Shown one piece after another: positions 1 through 11,469 of a DNA stretch of 64,000 nt. The translations under genes and the position numbers were made by a program. How positions within the stretch are numbered: the first letter of the stretch is position 1; every line of letters starts with the position of its first letter. The notes below the pieces were generated by a model. That model was given only the letters and a program-made list of their open reading frames with translations, made no database searches and was not told the DNA's origin. Source of the DNA: Agapanthus africanus (taxonomy: Eukaryota; Streptophyta; Magnoliopsida; Asparagales; Amaryllidaceae); contig JASDDO010000001.1 of assembly GCA_030015575.1 (NCBI GenBank), positions 134,683,988-134,747,987 on the forward strand, in the 5' to 3' direction.

Positions 1-988
1 TTCAAGCTATCATACTCTTGCCCATCAGCCTCAGTACTTTTTAATTAATGAATATTTAGCTGAATTTGCTCACACACTTTCATGCGACCGTTAATACTTC
101 TTGAGGTACTAACCGACCGATTACTCATGTGCTTACTTATTTGGTGTATTTTCCTCGTCTTGCACCACCTCAGGCATAGCAGTGACTCCCAGACCAGTTG
201 GCCTTAGGGCACTAGGTGAAAAGACACCCTCGCTATATATTTTTTTATTGCCCTCGGTGATAACAAAACCAGTGTCCATTTTTCTCACCACTTTATATTT
301 TATTCATTTTTTTTCTTTTTATTCCTTCATACATCGGCTTTAAGACAAGAGCATTTCAAGGTATCCTCTACTATCCCAGGTTTTAAGACGTGTGTAAGTG
401 TGAATAGCAGGGTAGCAACGTTCAAAATGTTTGGCTTCCAGAATAAAAACTATTTTTCAGACTTATTTTTATCCTCAGATTAGTGACGTCCTTCATCTTA
501 CTGACTCTTGGGACAACGGCTCATAACTACTTATTACTACTTCGTATAAGAAAACTTCTAATTTTCTTAGTTTTCTTAAATTTTTCCAATCTCATAGATG
601 TAAATGTTCACTATCTAAACTTTCATTATCTTATTTATGTACAAAAACGTGTAAATATTAAAATTATTTTTATACTTGAAAATTTTGAAATTTTTATAGA
701 TTTTGAAATTTTTCAATTATACATTTTTTTAAAAGAAATGTTTTGTGCTTATGCAGATGATATGCAAATGATGCAAACATAAGCACAAACCTCCCCCAAA
801 CTTGTTTTCAACAGTGTCCTCACTGTTGCCAATCGCTATACCTACAAAAACTGTAAGCCTGGAGGGAATTATTAGTGGGGGCAAAATATATAAGTGAAGA
901 ACTTCCCCCAAACTTACTCTTTTCACTCACCTTCATTCAAAAGATGATGCAGTGATATACTGGATATGAAGGTGAGACGGAGGAATTT
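1..988 (-). other. At-1 3' untranslated region with hairpin plus purine-tract motifs
   Basis: Non-coding. Bases 1-130 resemble 41490-41610 of At-B, which places this stretch between integrase and the 3' LTR. At 796-830 and 904-925 there are two C-rich tracts (purine-rich on the element strand, core AAGTTTGGGGG); the first is followed on the plus strand by an inverted repeat with arms AACAGTG/CACTGTT. Equivalent pairs occur in At-3, At-A and At-B. Short open frames here (for example 483-782 on the plus strand) are AT-rich and look incidental. Confidence 0.7.
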
Positions 989-2354
989 TTAATCAAAATA
1001 AACTGGCTCTTGTAAGAACAAGAGCTCCTCCGTGGGGTCAGTGGAAAAATACGGCTTTAATCTGTGTCCATTTACTTTGAAAACGGTGCCGTTTTTAACA
1101 TTTTCTACTTCTACTGCCCCGTGCGGGTATACAGACCGCACAACAAAAGGTCCCTTCCATCGAGATCGGAGCTTACCCGCGTGAAGGTGTAATCGTGAAT
1201 CATAAAGAAGGACTTGTTGACCAGGTGAAAATGTTTTCCTCAAAATGTTTTTATCGTGAAAAACCTTAGTCCTATTCTTTGTGATTACAGTGTTATCATA
1301 AGCTTCATCGCGGAGTTCGCTTAGCTCATTAAGTTGCAGCTTCCGAAAGTTGCAGGCTAGGTTTAGATCAAAATTTATTTCTTTAATAGCCCACAATGCT
1401 TTATGCTCTATCTCGACGGGTAAATGACATGCTTTTCCAAACACTATCCTATATGGAGACATTCCTAGGTCGGTTTTAAATGCAGTTCTGAATGCCCAAA
1501 GAGCATCCGTCAATTTGGTCGACAAGTCTTTTCTATTTTTAGGAAACAGTTTTCTCCAGGATAAGTTTGATTTGTCTGTTTGAGATTTCAGCCTGCCCGC
1601 TTGTTTGGGGATGATAGGGTGTAGAAAGTCGGTGGTTGATTGAGTATTTTCGCATCAGTGTCTCGAAAGATCTGTTGCAGAAATGTGTCCTATTATCGCT
1701 AATAATAGCGCGTGGGTGTCCAAATCGCGAAAAGATATTCTCTTTTAAAAACATAATGACAACTTTCTTGTCATTAGTGCGACATGGAATGGCTTCTACC
1801 CACTTGGAGACATAATCAACCGCCAGCAGTATGTACAAATTCCCAAAGGAGTTGGGAAAGGGACCCATAAAATCAATGCCCCAAACGTCGAATATTTCAA
1901 CAACCAGAATGGGTTGCTGAGGCATTTCATTCCTCTGGGATATTCTACCCGTATACTCACATTGTGTGCAGGTTTTGCAATACTCAAATGCGTCCTTGAA
2001 TAAGGTCAGCCAATAAAATCCACATTACAAAACCTTCTCCGCTGTCTTTTTAGGACCGAAGTGACCCCCACAGGCCTGATCATGACAAAAAGAAAGAACA
2101 CTCTTGAACTCTTCATTCGGGACACACCGGCGAATGATCTGATCAGGACAATATTTAAACAAATAGGGCTCGTCCCAGTAAAAATGTTTTACTTGGGAAA
2201 GAAAACGGTATTTGTCCTGTTTTGACCAATCGCTGGGTATCAGTCCCGTGGCATGATAGTTCACAATATCCCTGAACCATGGTTCATTGGATACGCTCAA
2301 GAGTTGTTTGTCAGGGAACGAGTCATTAATCGGCAGGGTCACAGGGGAAGAAGA
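989..2354 (-). pseudogene. At-1 integrase (broken)
   Basis: Encodes the DNA-joining enzyme of the retrotransposon. The N-terminal zinc-binding region is recognisable (CHDQACGGH, then CKTC-type cysteines across a stop near 2025). The core lies at 1539-1925: WGIDFMGPF holds the first aspartate, ISDNRTHF the second, and [10 protein letters not shown] the glutamate. In the second motif the usual glycine pair after the aspartate is replaced by NR. The C-terminal part (989-1525) keeps the [10 protein letters not shown] chromatin-proximal GPF/GPY module and ends with QEPVYFD, as in At-3. At least two frame breaks separate the pieces (near 1530 and 2020), so no intact enzyme is made. Confidence 0.88.
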
Positions 2355-3761
2355 GATGCGTGAAAGATGGTCAGCTACTACGTTTTCACATCCTTTCTTA
2401 TCTTTGATAACAAGATCGAATTCTTGTAACAGAAGGATCCAACGTATTAGTCGACCTTTTGCATCTTTCTTCGCCAGAAGATGTTTTAAAGCGGAATGGT
2501 CAGTATACACAACTATAGGTGATTCAATTAAATAAGGCCTGAATTTTTCTAATGCAAATACAACCGCTTAAAGTTCCTTTTCGGTGGTTGTATAATTGAT
2601 TTGCGCATTACTCAGAGTCTTATTTGCATAGTATATCACGTGTGGCATCTTATCAATGTGCTGTCCTAAGACTGCACCTACTGCAAAATCAGATGCGTCA
2701 CACATCAGCTCAAAGAGGTAGTCCCAGTTTGGTGATGATAGCACGGGGGCTGAAGTGAGTGAGTGTTTAAGTGAGTCGAAAGCTGTCTCGCAGTCCGAGT
2801 CAAAATGGAAGGTCGTATCCTTGGCCAGGAGAAGAGTTAAAGGTCTAGCAATTTTGCTAAAGTCCTTAATGAATCTCCTATAAAAGCCCGCGTGGCCAAG
2901 GAAAGATCGAATATCTTTGATGCTTTTGGGATGAGGGAGGTTTTGAATGACATCTATCTTAGCTCTGTCAACCTCAATGCCTTTCTGTGAAATGACATGT
3001 CTAAGAACAATTCCTTCTTGGACCATAAAATGGCATTTTTCCCAGTTCAAAGTCAAGTTCTTCTCTTTGCAACGAGTAAGAACAGCGTCAAGATTTGCTA
3101 GGCAATCAGAAAAGGAGTCTCCAAAAATCGAGAAATCGTCCATAAAGATATCCAGAAAATTCTCTACTATATCAGAGAATATCCCCATCATACACCGCTG
3201 AAAGGTAGCGGGAGCATTGCATAGCCCAAAGGGCATGCGACTATAAGCAAAGGTACCAAAAGGACAAGTAAAAGTGGTTTTATCTTGATCCTTTTTGGTG
3301 ATGGGGACCTGATTATAGCCTGAGTATCCGTCCATAAAACAATAATACTGTCATCCCGCTAAGCGTTCCAGCATCTGATCAATGAATGGTAGAGGAAAGT
3401 GGTCTTTCCTCGTGGCAGCATTGAGTTTTCTATAATCAATACACACACGCCACCCAGTTTGGGCGCGTGTCTGAATCAACTCATTTGCCTCGTTGGTTAT
3501 AACAGTGATGCCGGATTTCTTAGGAACGACATGTATAGGACTCACCCACTGGTTATCGGAGATGGGGTATATAATACCATTATCTAAGCATTTGACAATC
3601 TCTTTCATGACCGCTTCCTTCATGACGGGATTTAACCGTCTCTGTGGTTCTCGGGTTGGTCTGGCATCATCTATCACATGTATATGATATTCAACTATCA
3701 AAGGACTAATCCCTTTGATGTCCGCCATGGTCCAACCAAACGCCTCTTTATTATATCTCAA
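2355..3761 (-). pseudogene. At-1 reverse transcriptase and RNase H (broken)
   Basis: Copies element RNA into DNA and removes the RNA template. The fingers segment is at 3351-3761 (VPKKSGITV, WRVCIDYRKLNAATRKDHFPLPFIDQMLERLAG). A stop at about 3348 falls where the family has LAGH. The palm segment (2568-3335) includes MPFGLCNAPATFQRCM and the catalytic FMDDFSIFG. The connection and RNase H follow with CDASDFAVGAVLGQ, NYTTTEKEL, a stop near 2566, then [11 protein letters not shown]. Both catalytic aspartates of the FMDD box survive. Two in-frame stops make this a pseudogene, although most of the protein is readable. It sits between protease and integrase, as in all Ty3/gypsy elements. Confidence 0.9.
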
Positions 3762-4570
3762 TACCGATAAAAGTGCATTCTCTTGCTCTGATGCAAGAGA
3801 AGCGGATATTATAACCGGTAAAGACTCATTCTCACCTAGATATGCATATTTAAGATGAAAAAGGTAAAATTTTGAGATCTAATTCAGGCGGAGAAATAAT
3901 AGAAGGTGGGATCATCGAGTGATTTTTGGAATTACAAAGAAGCTCAGAGCCTGTGAAAGATACAGACTCGGGTGGAGTAAAGTCAGGAGTGCAGGACTCA
4001 AGTGTAGGAAAAATGTCCTCACTAAGATCATGTGTGAAATCAAACAGAGATGTGGTAATGTCGTCGAGATCATTAAAGCAAAGTTCCTCAGCTCCACAAC
4101 TATCGGGAGCGATCTCGTGGACAGAGCACACATCTAAAATATGAGCAGAGGGTTCTGATGGCTGACTTCCAACTTTGTAGATGTTTAGTTCAATGGTCAT
4201 ATTTCCAAATGATAAGTTCATTGAACCATTTCTACAGTTTATAACAGCGTTGGAAGTGGCAAGGAAAGGACGACCCAGAATCACCGGAATTTGGCCCCGG
4301 GGGTTTGCTACAGGATGTGTGTCGAGCACAATGAAGTCTACAGGGAAAACAAATTCCCCGACCTTTATCAACACATCCTCTAATTCACCCCTTGGTTTGG
4401 TGATAGATCGGTCTGCCATTTGGAGAGTGCAGTGAGCAGGTTTTAGCTCTCCAATCCCTAATTGCTCATAGACAGAATATGAAAGAAGGTTAACACTTGC
4501 GCCAAGGTCTAAAAGAGCACGATTTATGTTTTTACCCCCAATAGAAATCGATATTGTAGGACATCCTGGT
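3762..4570 (-). pseudogene. At-1 aspartic protease and PR-RT linker (broken)
   Basis: The aspartic protease that cuts the polyprotein. The active-site block reads RALLDLGASVNLL around 4480-4525, with the catalytic aspartate codon at about 4509-4511. The family's second conserved block, VILGRPFLATSNAVI, is near 4240-4290. Downstream is an acidic, poorly conserved linker ending in the SPPELDLKILPF segment that precedes RT; At-3 has the related form at 59100-59190. A frame change near 4525 separates it from gag. Lineage assignment to Athila is firm because DLGAS is typical of that clade. Confidence 0.82.
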
Positions 4571-6519
4571 CCTTTCGTTTCTTTGGTAGCTGGGGAATAA
4601 AAGCAGTGCTTATATTATTAGCCATAAAGACCTTCTTCGGCACTTGAGTCTTCCTCTTCCTAGTGCACAAGTCCTTAAGAATTTTCGCATAAGCGGGGAC
4701 TTGTTGTATTGCATTTAGGAGAGGGATGTTGATGTTAACCAGTTTGAACATTTCCATAATTTTCTGCATATGAGAACTCGTTCTATTACCCCTTAACCGA
4801 TTCGGGTAAGGAGCTTTCGCAATAAGCGCTGGGTCCATCACAGGAGAAGGAAGAGGGGGTAGACGAGGTCCCAAAAGAGGTGTGGAGACCGTCTGTGGAG
4901 AACTATAAGGGTTGGGTTCAGGTGTCGAGCCTAATGGGAAATGGAGAATAGGCTCGCGAGAAGATGGTGTGGTAGAAGAAGAAGGATCAGAAGGAGAAGT
5001 GTGTGTGTGTGTGGAAAGGTCTCAGCCGGGGTGTTGATATGATTTCCAATATCATCAATACCTGCCCCGACATGATTGTTCAGCACTCTTCCCGATCTCA
5101 ACGTTGTAACGGCATTTACATTGTAATGCCCAGGATTCTGTAGGGGTTGAGAGGGAAGTTTCCCTTTTTCTCTCGCACTCATTTCGGCTTTAAGGCGTGC
5201 GATTTCAGCTTCCATCGATCTGATACTCTCAGCTTGGGACGCTGAGTTTTTCTTTATCTCACTGACAGAAGATCTAACCTCAGCCGAAACCTCTATGAAA
5301 TTTGACAAAATTGATTTCATGGTTTGAGTGAATTGAGAGAATTCGTCAGAACAGGTTATAGGATTAGACTGTGTAGGAGTGTTGACCTGATTTTGGAAAT
5401 TTTGTGACTGATAGGGGTGCTGAGTGAGTTGAAGGGGTTGCTGTTGTGGAGGAAGAGCCCTTTGAAAATTATTCGTGTTTGGAACCGTGTTTTGAGATTG
5501 GTTTTGGTTCCAAGCGAAATTCGGGTGATTCCTCCAACCCTGATTGTACGTGGAAGAATATGGATCGTTTCGAGGTCTTTGAAATGCGGTATTAGAATGC
5601 TCGTGACCTTGAAACGCAGAGTTTAATGGGCATTCTTCCGTTAAATGAGACGGATCAGAACAGCACCCACAAACAGTTTTGGGGAGCGACACTGGGTTTA
5701 GGGAGGCTGCTGCAAATTTGTGTTCCATAGCGTCGAGCTTCTTTTGCATTGCTGCCATTTCAGCTCGAACACCTATGGACACATCTATTTGGTGTACGCC
5801 ACCCCTATTCAATGGTTGGGTTCCACTCTCCCACTGTAGTGATTTTTCAGCGAACTCTTCTAAATACTTCCAAGCTTCCCCATCATCCTTAGTCATAAAA
5901 GCACCTTGACACATGTTTTCAAGGCTCTGTTTAGTGCTTGGGTTAATGCCCTCATAAATGATTCGGCACAATTCCCATCTCGGGATGCCGTGATGAGGAC
6001 ACTGAACCAATAGATCCTTGAAACGTTCAAAGCATTTTGAAAATGGTTCAGTAGGGAGCTGGGCAAATTGATTCAGTTCGCTACGGATTCGAGCTGTCTT
6101 TTGTATTGGGTAAAATTTCTTAAGGAATGCAGCGACGAATTCTTTCCAATTCGTAATAGAATGTGCGGTAGTGTTATATAGCCACTTCTCGGCTATATCG
6201 CACAATGTAAATGGAAGAAGTCGTAGACGCATAGCATCCACTGAAAGTTGTGACGTACCCATCATTGCGCATACGTTTTCAAATTTGGTAATGAAAACGT
6301 AAGCGTCTCAGTCTCGAGTCCGTGGAATTTGGGTAAAAGATTGATATACTGGGGCTTAATCTCAAAGTTATCCCCGTTGGCTGGTGGTGTGGATAAGCAG
6401 GTCGAAAGAGGACCTCGAAGTGGATAGCACCTCTCCTGGAGAGAGATGCGGGGTGGATTCTGCGCACCAACGGACGGCGGCAGATTAGGGTTAAAGAAGT
6501 TCGATGGATTCGGATCCAT
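4571..6519 (-). pseudogene. At-1 gag capsid/nucleocapsid protein (broken)
   Basis: The structural protein of the virus-like particle. It starts at 6519 (MDPNPSNFFNP) and shifts frame around 6262-6330. It continues as a 444-residue open stretch whose capsid part has LRLLPFTLCDIAEKWLYNT and FLKKFYPIQKTARIRSELNQF and the CPHHGIPRW block. A CCHC zinc knuckle (CGCCSDPSHLTEEC, spacing C-x2-C-x4-H-x4-C) lies near 5640-5690. A glutamine/asparagine-rich stretch and a coiled-coil-like segment (EIARLKAEMSAREKGK) follow. Near 4620-4720 the YAKILKDLC motif marks the gag end before protease. At least two frame breaks are present. Confidence 0.85.
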
Positions 6520-7607
6520 CAGTGTGGGTGTGGTAGTGGGTAAATGAAAGGTAAATGGAGAAATATCGACTTCGGAGTCGATAAAGGGTACGTGGACTAA
6601 ACGGGCACTACAATCCCGTGTCCAGCCTATCTTGTACTAAAAGGGGTTAGTACAAGTGGCAGCGTTGGCTTATAATTAGGGGTAATGAATGAATGCGGTG
6701 CTTGCTTTGAAAAAGGGACGGATTTTTGAAAAAATGATGCGACACAACAAATGCAGCACACAAACCCTAGAATCTAGTGGTCACCTAGGTCTGGCTCTAG
6801 ACCGCTCCTAACTGCCAAAAGACAAGTCGCAGGATAGAATCCTCCACTGCCTCTTTGTCCCCATGTGGCCGGATAAGTGCCAGGTAAGTGGGAAGTTACT
6901 CCACTACGTAAGTAGTGGGCCTAATTAAAAACCACTAGCCTTAGACACACTCTCCTTAGACACCACAAGAAAACGCGGATAAGCAATGAATTACCCACGG
7001 CCTTCTCTTGTCCTAATTGAGCGCGACGGTCCTTAGAGTCATCTCTAGATATTTTTTAGTTAATGTGGGTCAATGCGGATGCAAGTTTTGTGGTTTTCGG
7101 GGCCTAGGAAGGGTAATGAAATCCCCACCTAATTTGGATTTGGCCGTGCCCCTTAATATCCGTATTAGAATGCAAACAACCAAGAAACAAAATCACGCAC
7201 AAATTTAATTTTTGCTTTTTGCGGCGCTGCGATTATTTGCAAAGAATCATGCAGAAAATGTTAGTTGGAGCTAAAAAGAGGAGAGAGGAGAAGGTAAGAA
7301 TTCACCTGAAGCAAAAATTTTGCAGAGATCCCCCAGGCCTGCCGCGGTTCCGCCGCAAATGCCCTCTAATGCCGCGCTTCCGCGGTTGGATGATGTGATC
7401 ACTGAACCAAAATTTTTCAGGGAGCTTCTATAGACTCCCTCAGCTCTCTGGTATATTCCAAAAAAATTTCCAAATTCCCAGCACGCTCCAGATCTCCTTG
7501 CAATAAACCACAACAAATTGTTTAAGGTTTGCACGAATTTTGATCTCAAAAATCTCAATGAAATAAATCTTTCAATTCAAACTATAATATGAAACGAATT
7601 AGCGCGT
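6520..7607 (-). other. At-1 5' leader
   Basis: Non-coding stretch between primer site and gag. At 7335-7395 there is a GC-rich inverted pair built on GCCGCGGTTCCGC and GCCGCGCTTCCGCGG, related to one in the At-1 LTR (9131-9185). The middle portion (6760-7010) resembles the leaders of At-A and At-B (38030-38400). I see no coding frame here; short open stretches are shadows. Confidence 0.6.
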
Positions 7608-7627
7608 GATCCCCGGCAACGGCGCCA
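7608..7627 (-). promoter_or_regulatory. At-1 primer binding site, tRNA-Asp type
   Basis: On the minus strand it reads TGGCGCCGTTGCCGGGGATC, complementary to the 3' end of plant tRNA-Asp and standard for Athila elements. Two bases separate it from the LTR terminus TG at 7630. Confidence 0.9.
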
Positions 7628-7720
7628 TTTGATTGTTATAAAATTTCCGATTGTGTGTATCAACTCAAATAGTCCCCGGATAACAGTGCCATTTGATTGT
7701 AAAGAATTTCTTGTTTGTGT
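7611..7720. repeat. Duplicated LTR/primer-site junction in At-1
   Basis: The plus-strand block CCCCGGCAACGGCGCCA followed by TTTGATTGT (7611-7636) recurs as CCCCGGATAACAGTGCCA followed by TTTGATTGT (7675-7700), 64 bases on, and similarity continues through the following AATTTC...GTTTGTGT. The second copy is a decayed primer site set inside the LTR. Confidence 0.75.
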
Positions 7721-9563
7721 AAATCGAATAAAGCGAATAAGTTTCAATGTGTCGGTAATATTGAATAAAATTCACAATCAAAGAATTATATTTGACCGCA
7801 ATCAATTACGGTGTCGGTTGTAGATCGTAAGCGAGTGCGGATCGTCCACAGGGATTGTGCGATTCATTTATGTATTTAATTTGTTTGAATTGAAAAGTTA
7901 ATCGAAAGGAAAAGAAAACATGATTCAAGAATTTATCGATTGATTCAGGTGTCACTAGTTTAATCAAGAATCAAGAAATGATAAACAATCAAGAATCGGG
8001 TTTCGATGATATTTCCAACCAAATGTCAAGAATCTAAATAAGGCTCGTAGGAATCGATCGGATCTATAGACGTGATGTAATCTCAAGATTTCGTGTTCTT
8101 GTCCTTCGAAGGATTGATACTAGATCGATGGTGATCGACGAGAGTTAGGGCTTTCTTGATGAAACTAGGGTTTCATCGTTTAACTCTTATTCTTTCATAG
8201 ATATCATTCACATTCTAGCCTCTAGCAATTTCAAGAAACGATCGTAACTCCCCAATCTCGAGCGACATCAATCAAGAAAGCATCGCAACGAATTGGGTCG
8301 TCGATTCTTGAACTTGCTAGGGTTTACAAAACTCGTAGGACTCAAGAATCGATTTAAGATATATTACATCATCATTCTATTGATCGTCTCGACTCCTCGA
8401 CGAGCGGAGTATTACTCAAACATCATCACACAGAAAGCATTCAAGAATTGAAAAGATATCATGATGCAAGAATTTAAAGAAAACAAGATAAAAGAATATC
8501 ACCTTTTATTTATATCAACAATTTGATTACAGTTGCTCAAGAACTATAAGAGGAAGAACTAAATTGTCGATTTGGCGTCGCTCGGCTTCGTGAGTCGCGG
8601 ATCGGCTTGGACCACTTGCTCTGTTGAAGATCGGCTCGGCTCATAAAAGGTTGCAAGGTTTCTTGCTTGATGGGTACTCGGGATCTTGGCTTTTGATTGG
8701 AATTAGGGTTAGGGTTTCACACAAGTCCTCTCACTAGACTTGTGGAAGAAGAAGATGAAGAAAGAGAGTGAGTGGATTTAGATTGGCTATTAAAATGAAC
8801 TAGTCAAGGATTTTTCCAAGGTAAGAGATGATCTACAAGTGAGCCTAGGGTCTTATTTATAGATCTCCCCAAACCCTAGGTCTAGGTTTGAAATTACAAT
8901 TCCCTCCAAAAGTTTGTTGAGGCTTCTAGAAGGAGTTTGTTAGGAGCTAGCTTAGGGTTTAAGATAGGGTTTAGGGAGAAGTTTCTAGAATGATAGGCTA
9001 GTTTAGTGTTGATTCCAAAGCTTGCTGATCTGGCAGAAGTCTCTGGAGTCTTCTGGAACTTGAAGTATATGAGCTGAATGTGGTCCCTGAGTGAAGCATT
9101 GTGCAGCAAAATTTGGTGGATGACGTGGCAAGACGGCCGCGGAACCGCGGCACAAGGCGGCTTAGGCCGCGGTTCTGCGGCCACATAAGCTCCTTGGGGC
9201 TGCATCTTTCTGATGTGGTCTTGGGCTGCTATTTGGGGCTTTATCTGATATGTTGAATTTTATTTGTCCCTTTTGATTGATACCAGAACTGAAATCATTG
9301 AGTTGGCGTAATGTTTGATCGGTACCGTATAAATTCTTGGCCTTTCTTCTGGATTTTCCTGCACAGATCTTAAAACAAGTGTTGCGCAATATAGAGATGA
9401 TGCGATGCTATGAAATGCAGTCAATTTCCCTAGAAATGCCGGTTTAAGAGTCTAATGCATGCAATCTGATATTTTGCGACAGTTTTGCTAATATGTGAAA
9501 TATGAATATCGTACACTTCTAAATGAGTGCAAATGATAGGGAAATTGCCGTGTTAAAAATACA
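7630..9563 (-). repeat. At-1 5' LTR
   Basis: Starts with TGATTG next to the primer site, like the LTRs of At-A, At-B and At-3, and shares the GGATCGTCCACAGGGA-type block (7839-7855). A TATA box on the minus strand lies at 8852-8862. Upstream of it, in element sense, is a GC-rich inverted pair (9131-9185). The first 64 bases (7630-7693) repeat imperfectly at 7694 onward. The far end near 9563 is uncertain because the other LTR is not in the window. Confidence 0.75.
8852..8862 (-). promoter_or_regulatory. At-1 LTR TATA box
   Basis: CTATAAATAAG on the minus strand, in the middle of the LTR. A matching CTATAAATACC or CTATATATAG lies at the corresponding place in At-3, At-A and At-B, which supports it as the core promoter. 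Confidence 0.65.
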
Positions 9564-11469
9564 ATATTTTCTACTAATCAATCATAACGACTCATATCCT
9601 TCTAACATATCATATCCTCATCTTACATGTATATGTTAATATATATATATATATACACACACATATACACACATATCATACCAAGTGTGTGCATATGTGT
9701 GTGTGACAACGTATATCCCAAAGGCTCGAGACTAAGACAAAATAAAGCTAAGGGTATACCTTCCTACGAGTACGCTGATTCTAACCTACAGTCTCCTAGA
9801 ACCCTATTAGCTAAGAATCCATATCCAACATTGAAATATATATATATATATATATATAAGTACCCTAATCTACGGTTGCGGGGGTGCTATACGCTATCCA
9901 CCCGACTTTCCCCGTAGATATATATCTACTCACCTATTATCCTCGCTTTAGCCAAAGTCGATGAACGCCTTGCTCTCCTTGTCATCCCGAAGTCCACACG
10001 AAGGTACTTACAGTTCAACGCACATCGTATCGACATCAAAATCAAATCCGGAAACCGATATGGCAAACGAGACATACATAGGTTAGAACCTATGGTCTAC
10101 GCATACAAGAATAACCAAACAACTCTTGACGTTGACGAACAAACGTCAAAAGACCGAGTCAAAACTCAAATACCAAACTCAAGTTAACAAAAGTCGCAAA
10201 ACGAAAACAGCAACTTGGAAAAACACTTTCAGATTTTACCCTAGGTGAAATTAGGACATTTTGCATATGTGGTAGGTCTAAATATCAGATAAAGGAGCTA
10301 TGGACCAAACCTGGGGCCCACTCACCTAGGTCAGGCCGCAAATTGCGGCCAGAATGCTTATTTTGGCGGCCAGTTTAGGGAATTAGGGGCTCGGGTCCCT
10401 AGGGTATGTTCCTGATTACCTGAACATCTCTCTGTGTTCGCTAAATATTTTTCAGAGTCTCTGGGTTATAGCAAATTCTAATTGATCACCACATTTCCAC
10501 AAAACCCGATATCGGAAAACTTCAATTTCATGTTTGGGACTTCTAATCTCAGTTTGGTCCAGAATTCTATCACTAAAAGATTGTAGTCACTAACTAAGCC
10601 TCAAATACACTTCTATAACTCCAAAACATCCACTAAAACTCTTTCTAGAATTTTCCAAGATCATTAACCTACACTTGTTTAACTCTAAATTACCATAAGA
10701 GACTAGGAAAACTAGATACTTAACTAGAAGTGAGGGATTACCTTCCAAGAGCAACCCAACAAATTTCTAGGATGGCCAAAGTGCTCAAAGTCCCAACTTG
10801 ATCCTACCATGGTGTTTGTAGTGAGGTAAGGAACATTATTTGTGAAGGTTGTATGGGGTTTTATGGTGGTTTTGAGGATGGACTTGGGATGGTAATGAGG
10901 TGGTGGAAGATGAAGGAAGAGAAGAAGAAGAAATGGGAGATGAGGAAAATGAAGAGAATAGGAGGTGAAGAAAAGTGTAGAAGAGTGTGGAACCCCCCCC
11001 CCCTCTCCCTCTCCCCCCCCCCCCTCTCTCCCTCTTTCAACCATGCCCTCTTGTCCCCACCATATTATTTATTCTTTTCTTTTCTTTTTTTTTCTTTTCT
11101 AAATAAAACCAAAACCATTTTAAAAGTAAATGAAGCCATGGTTCCATAAATATGGACAACTGTTGCAAACATGATATGTTGCATGTCATGATACATATAT
11201 AAGGTTAATGCATAATTAGTAAAATATTAATCAAGTTTAGCATTAAACTTGTATACAAATAATTGTATAATAATTTATAAAATGTCCACATCAAATAAAT
11301 ACTTTCAAAATCAATAATTCATATTAGTTTCCAAATATTTTCTGAACTATATATATAATCATACCATTTCATTAAAACTAATCTCCATATATTTTAGAAT
11401 ATTCATAAAATTTATTATTTAAATTATTTAAATTCCAAAAATAATTTTTTATTTTTCTGAAATGTTACA
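9564..11469 (-). repeat. X3: truncated LTR of family X
   Basis: Matches 29100-31033 and 49200-51090, including the CTATACGC-ATCCACCCGACTT block, the ACCCTAGGTGAAATTAG block, the GGCCGCAAATTGCGGCC palindrome (10333-10349) and the terminus CTGAAATGTTACA at 11469. More diverged than the two LTRs of the complete X element are from each other. The other half is missing, being cut at the At-1 LTR. A C-rich tract at 10987-11028 has expanded relative to the other copies. No coding content; open frames at 10724-11149 are low-complexity by-products. Confidence 0.82.
9637..9858. repeat. Dinucleotide microsatellites in X3
   Basis: Alternating TA/CA runs at about 9637-9675 and a pure AT run at about 9837-9858, at places where the other X LTRs also carry variable AT/CA/TG runs. 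Confidence 0.85.

Larger units (their letters stand above)
1..9563 (-). mobile_element. At-1: Athila-type Ty3/gypsy retrotransposon, 3' end outside window
   Basis: Reading on the minus strand the order is 5' LTR (7630-9563), tRNA-Asp primer site, leader, gag, protease, reverse transcriptase, RNase H, integrase and 3' UTR, with the 3' LTR beyond position 1. Gag style, the DLGAS protease, FMDD reverse transcriptase and tRNA-Asp primer site are those of the Athila lineage of plant Metaviridae. Frames are broken in many places, so this copy cannot encode a functional polyprotein. No envelope-like frame is seen in the 988 bases after integrase. The outer LTR end at 9563 is an estimate, placed where sequence resembling family X begins. 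Confidence 0.9.
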
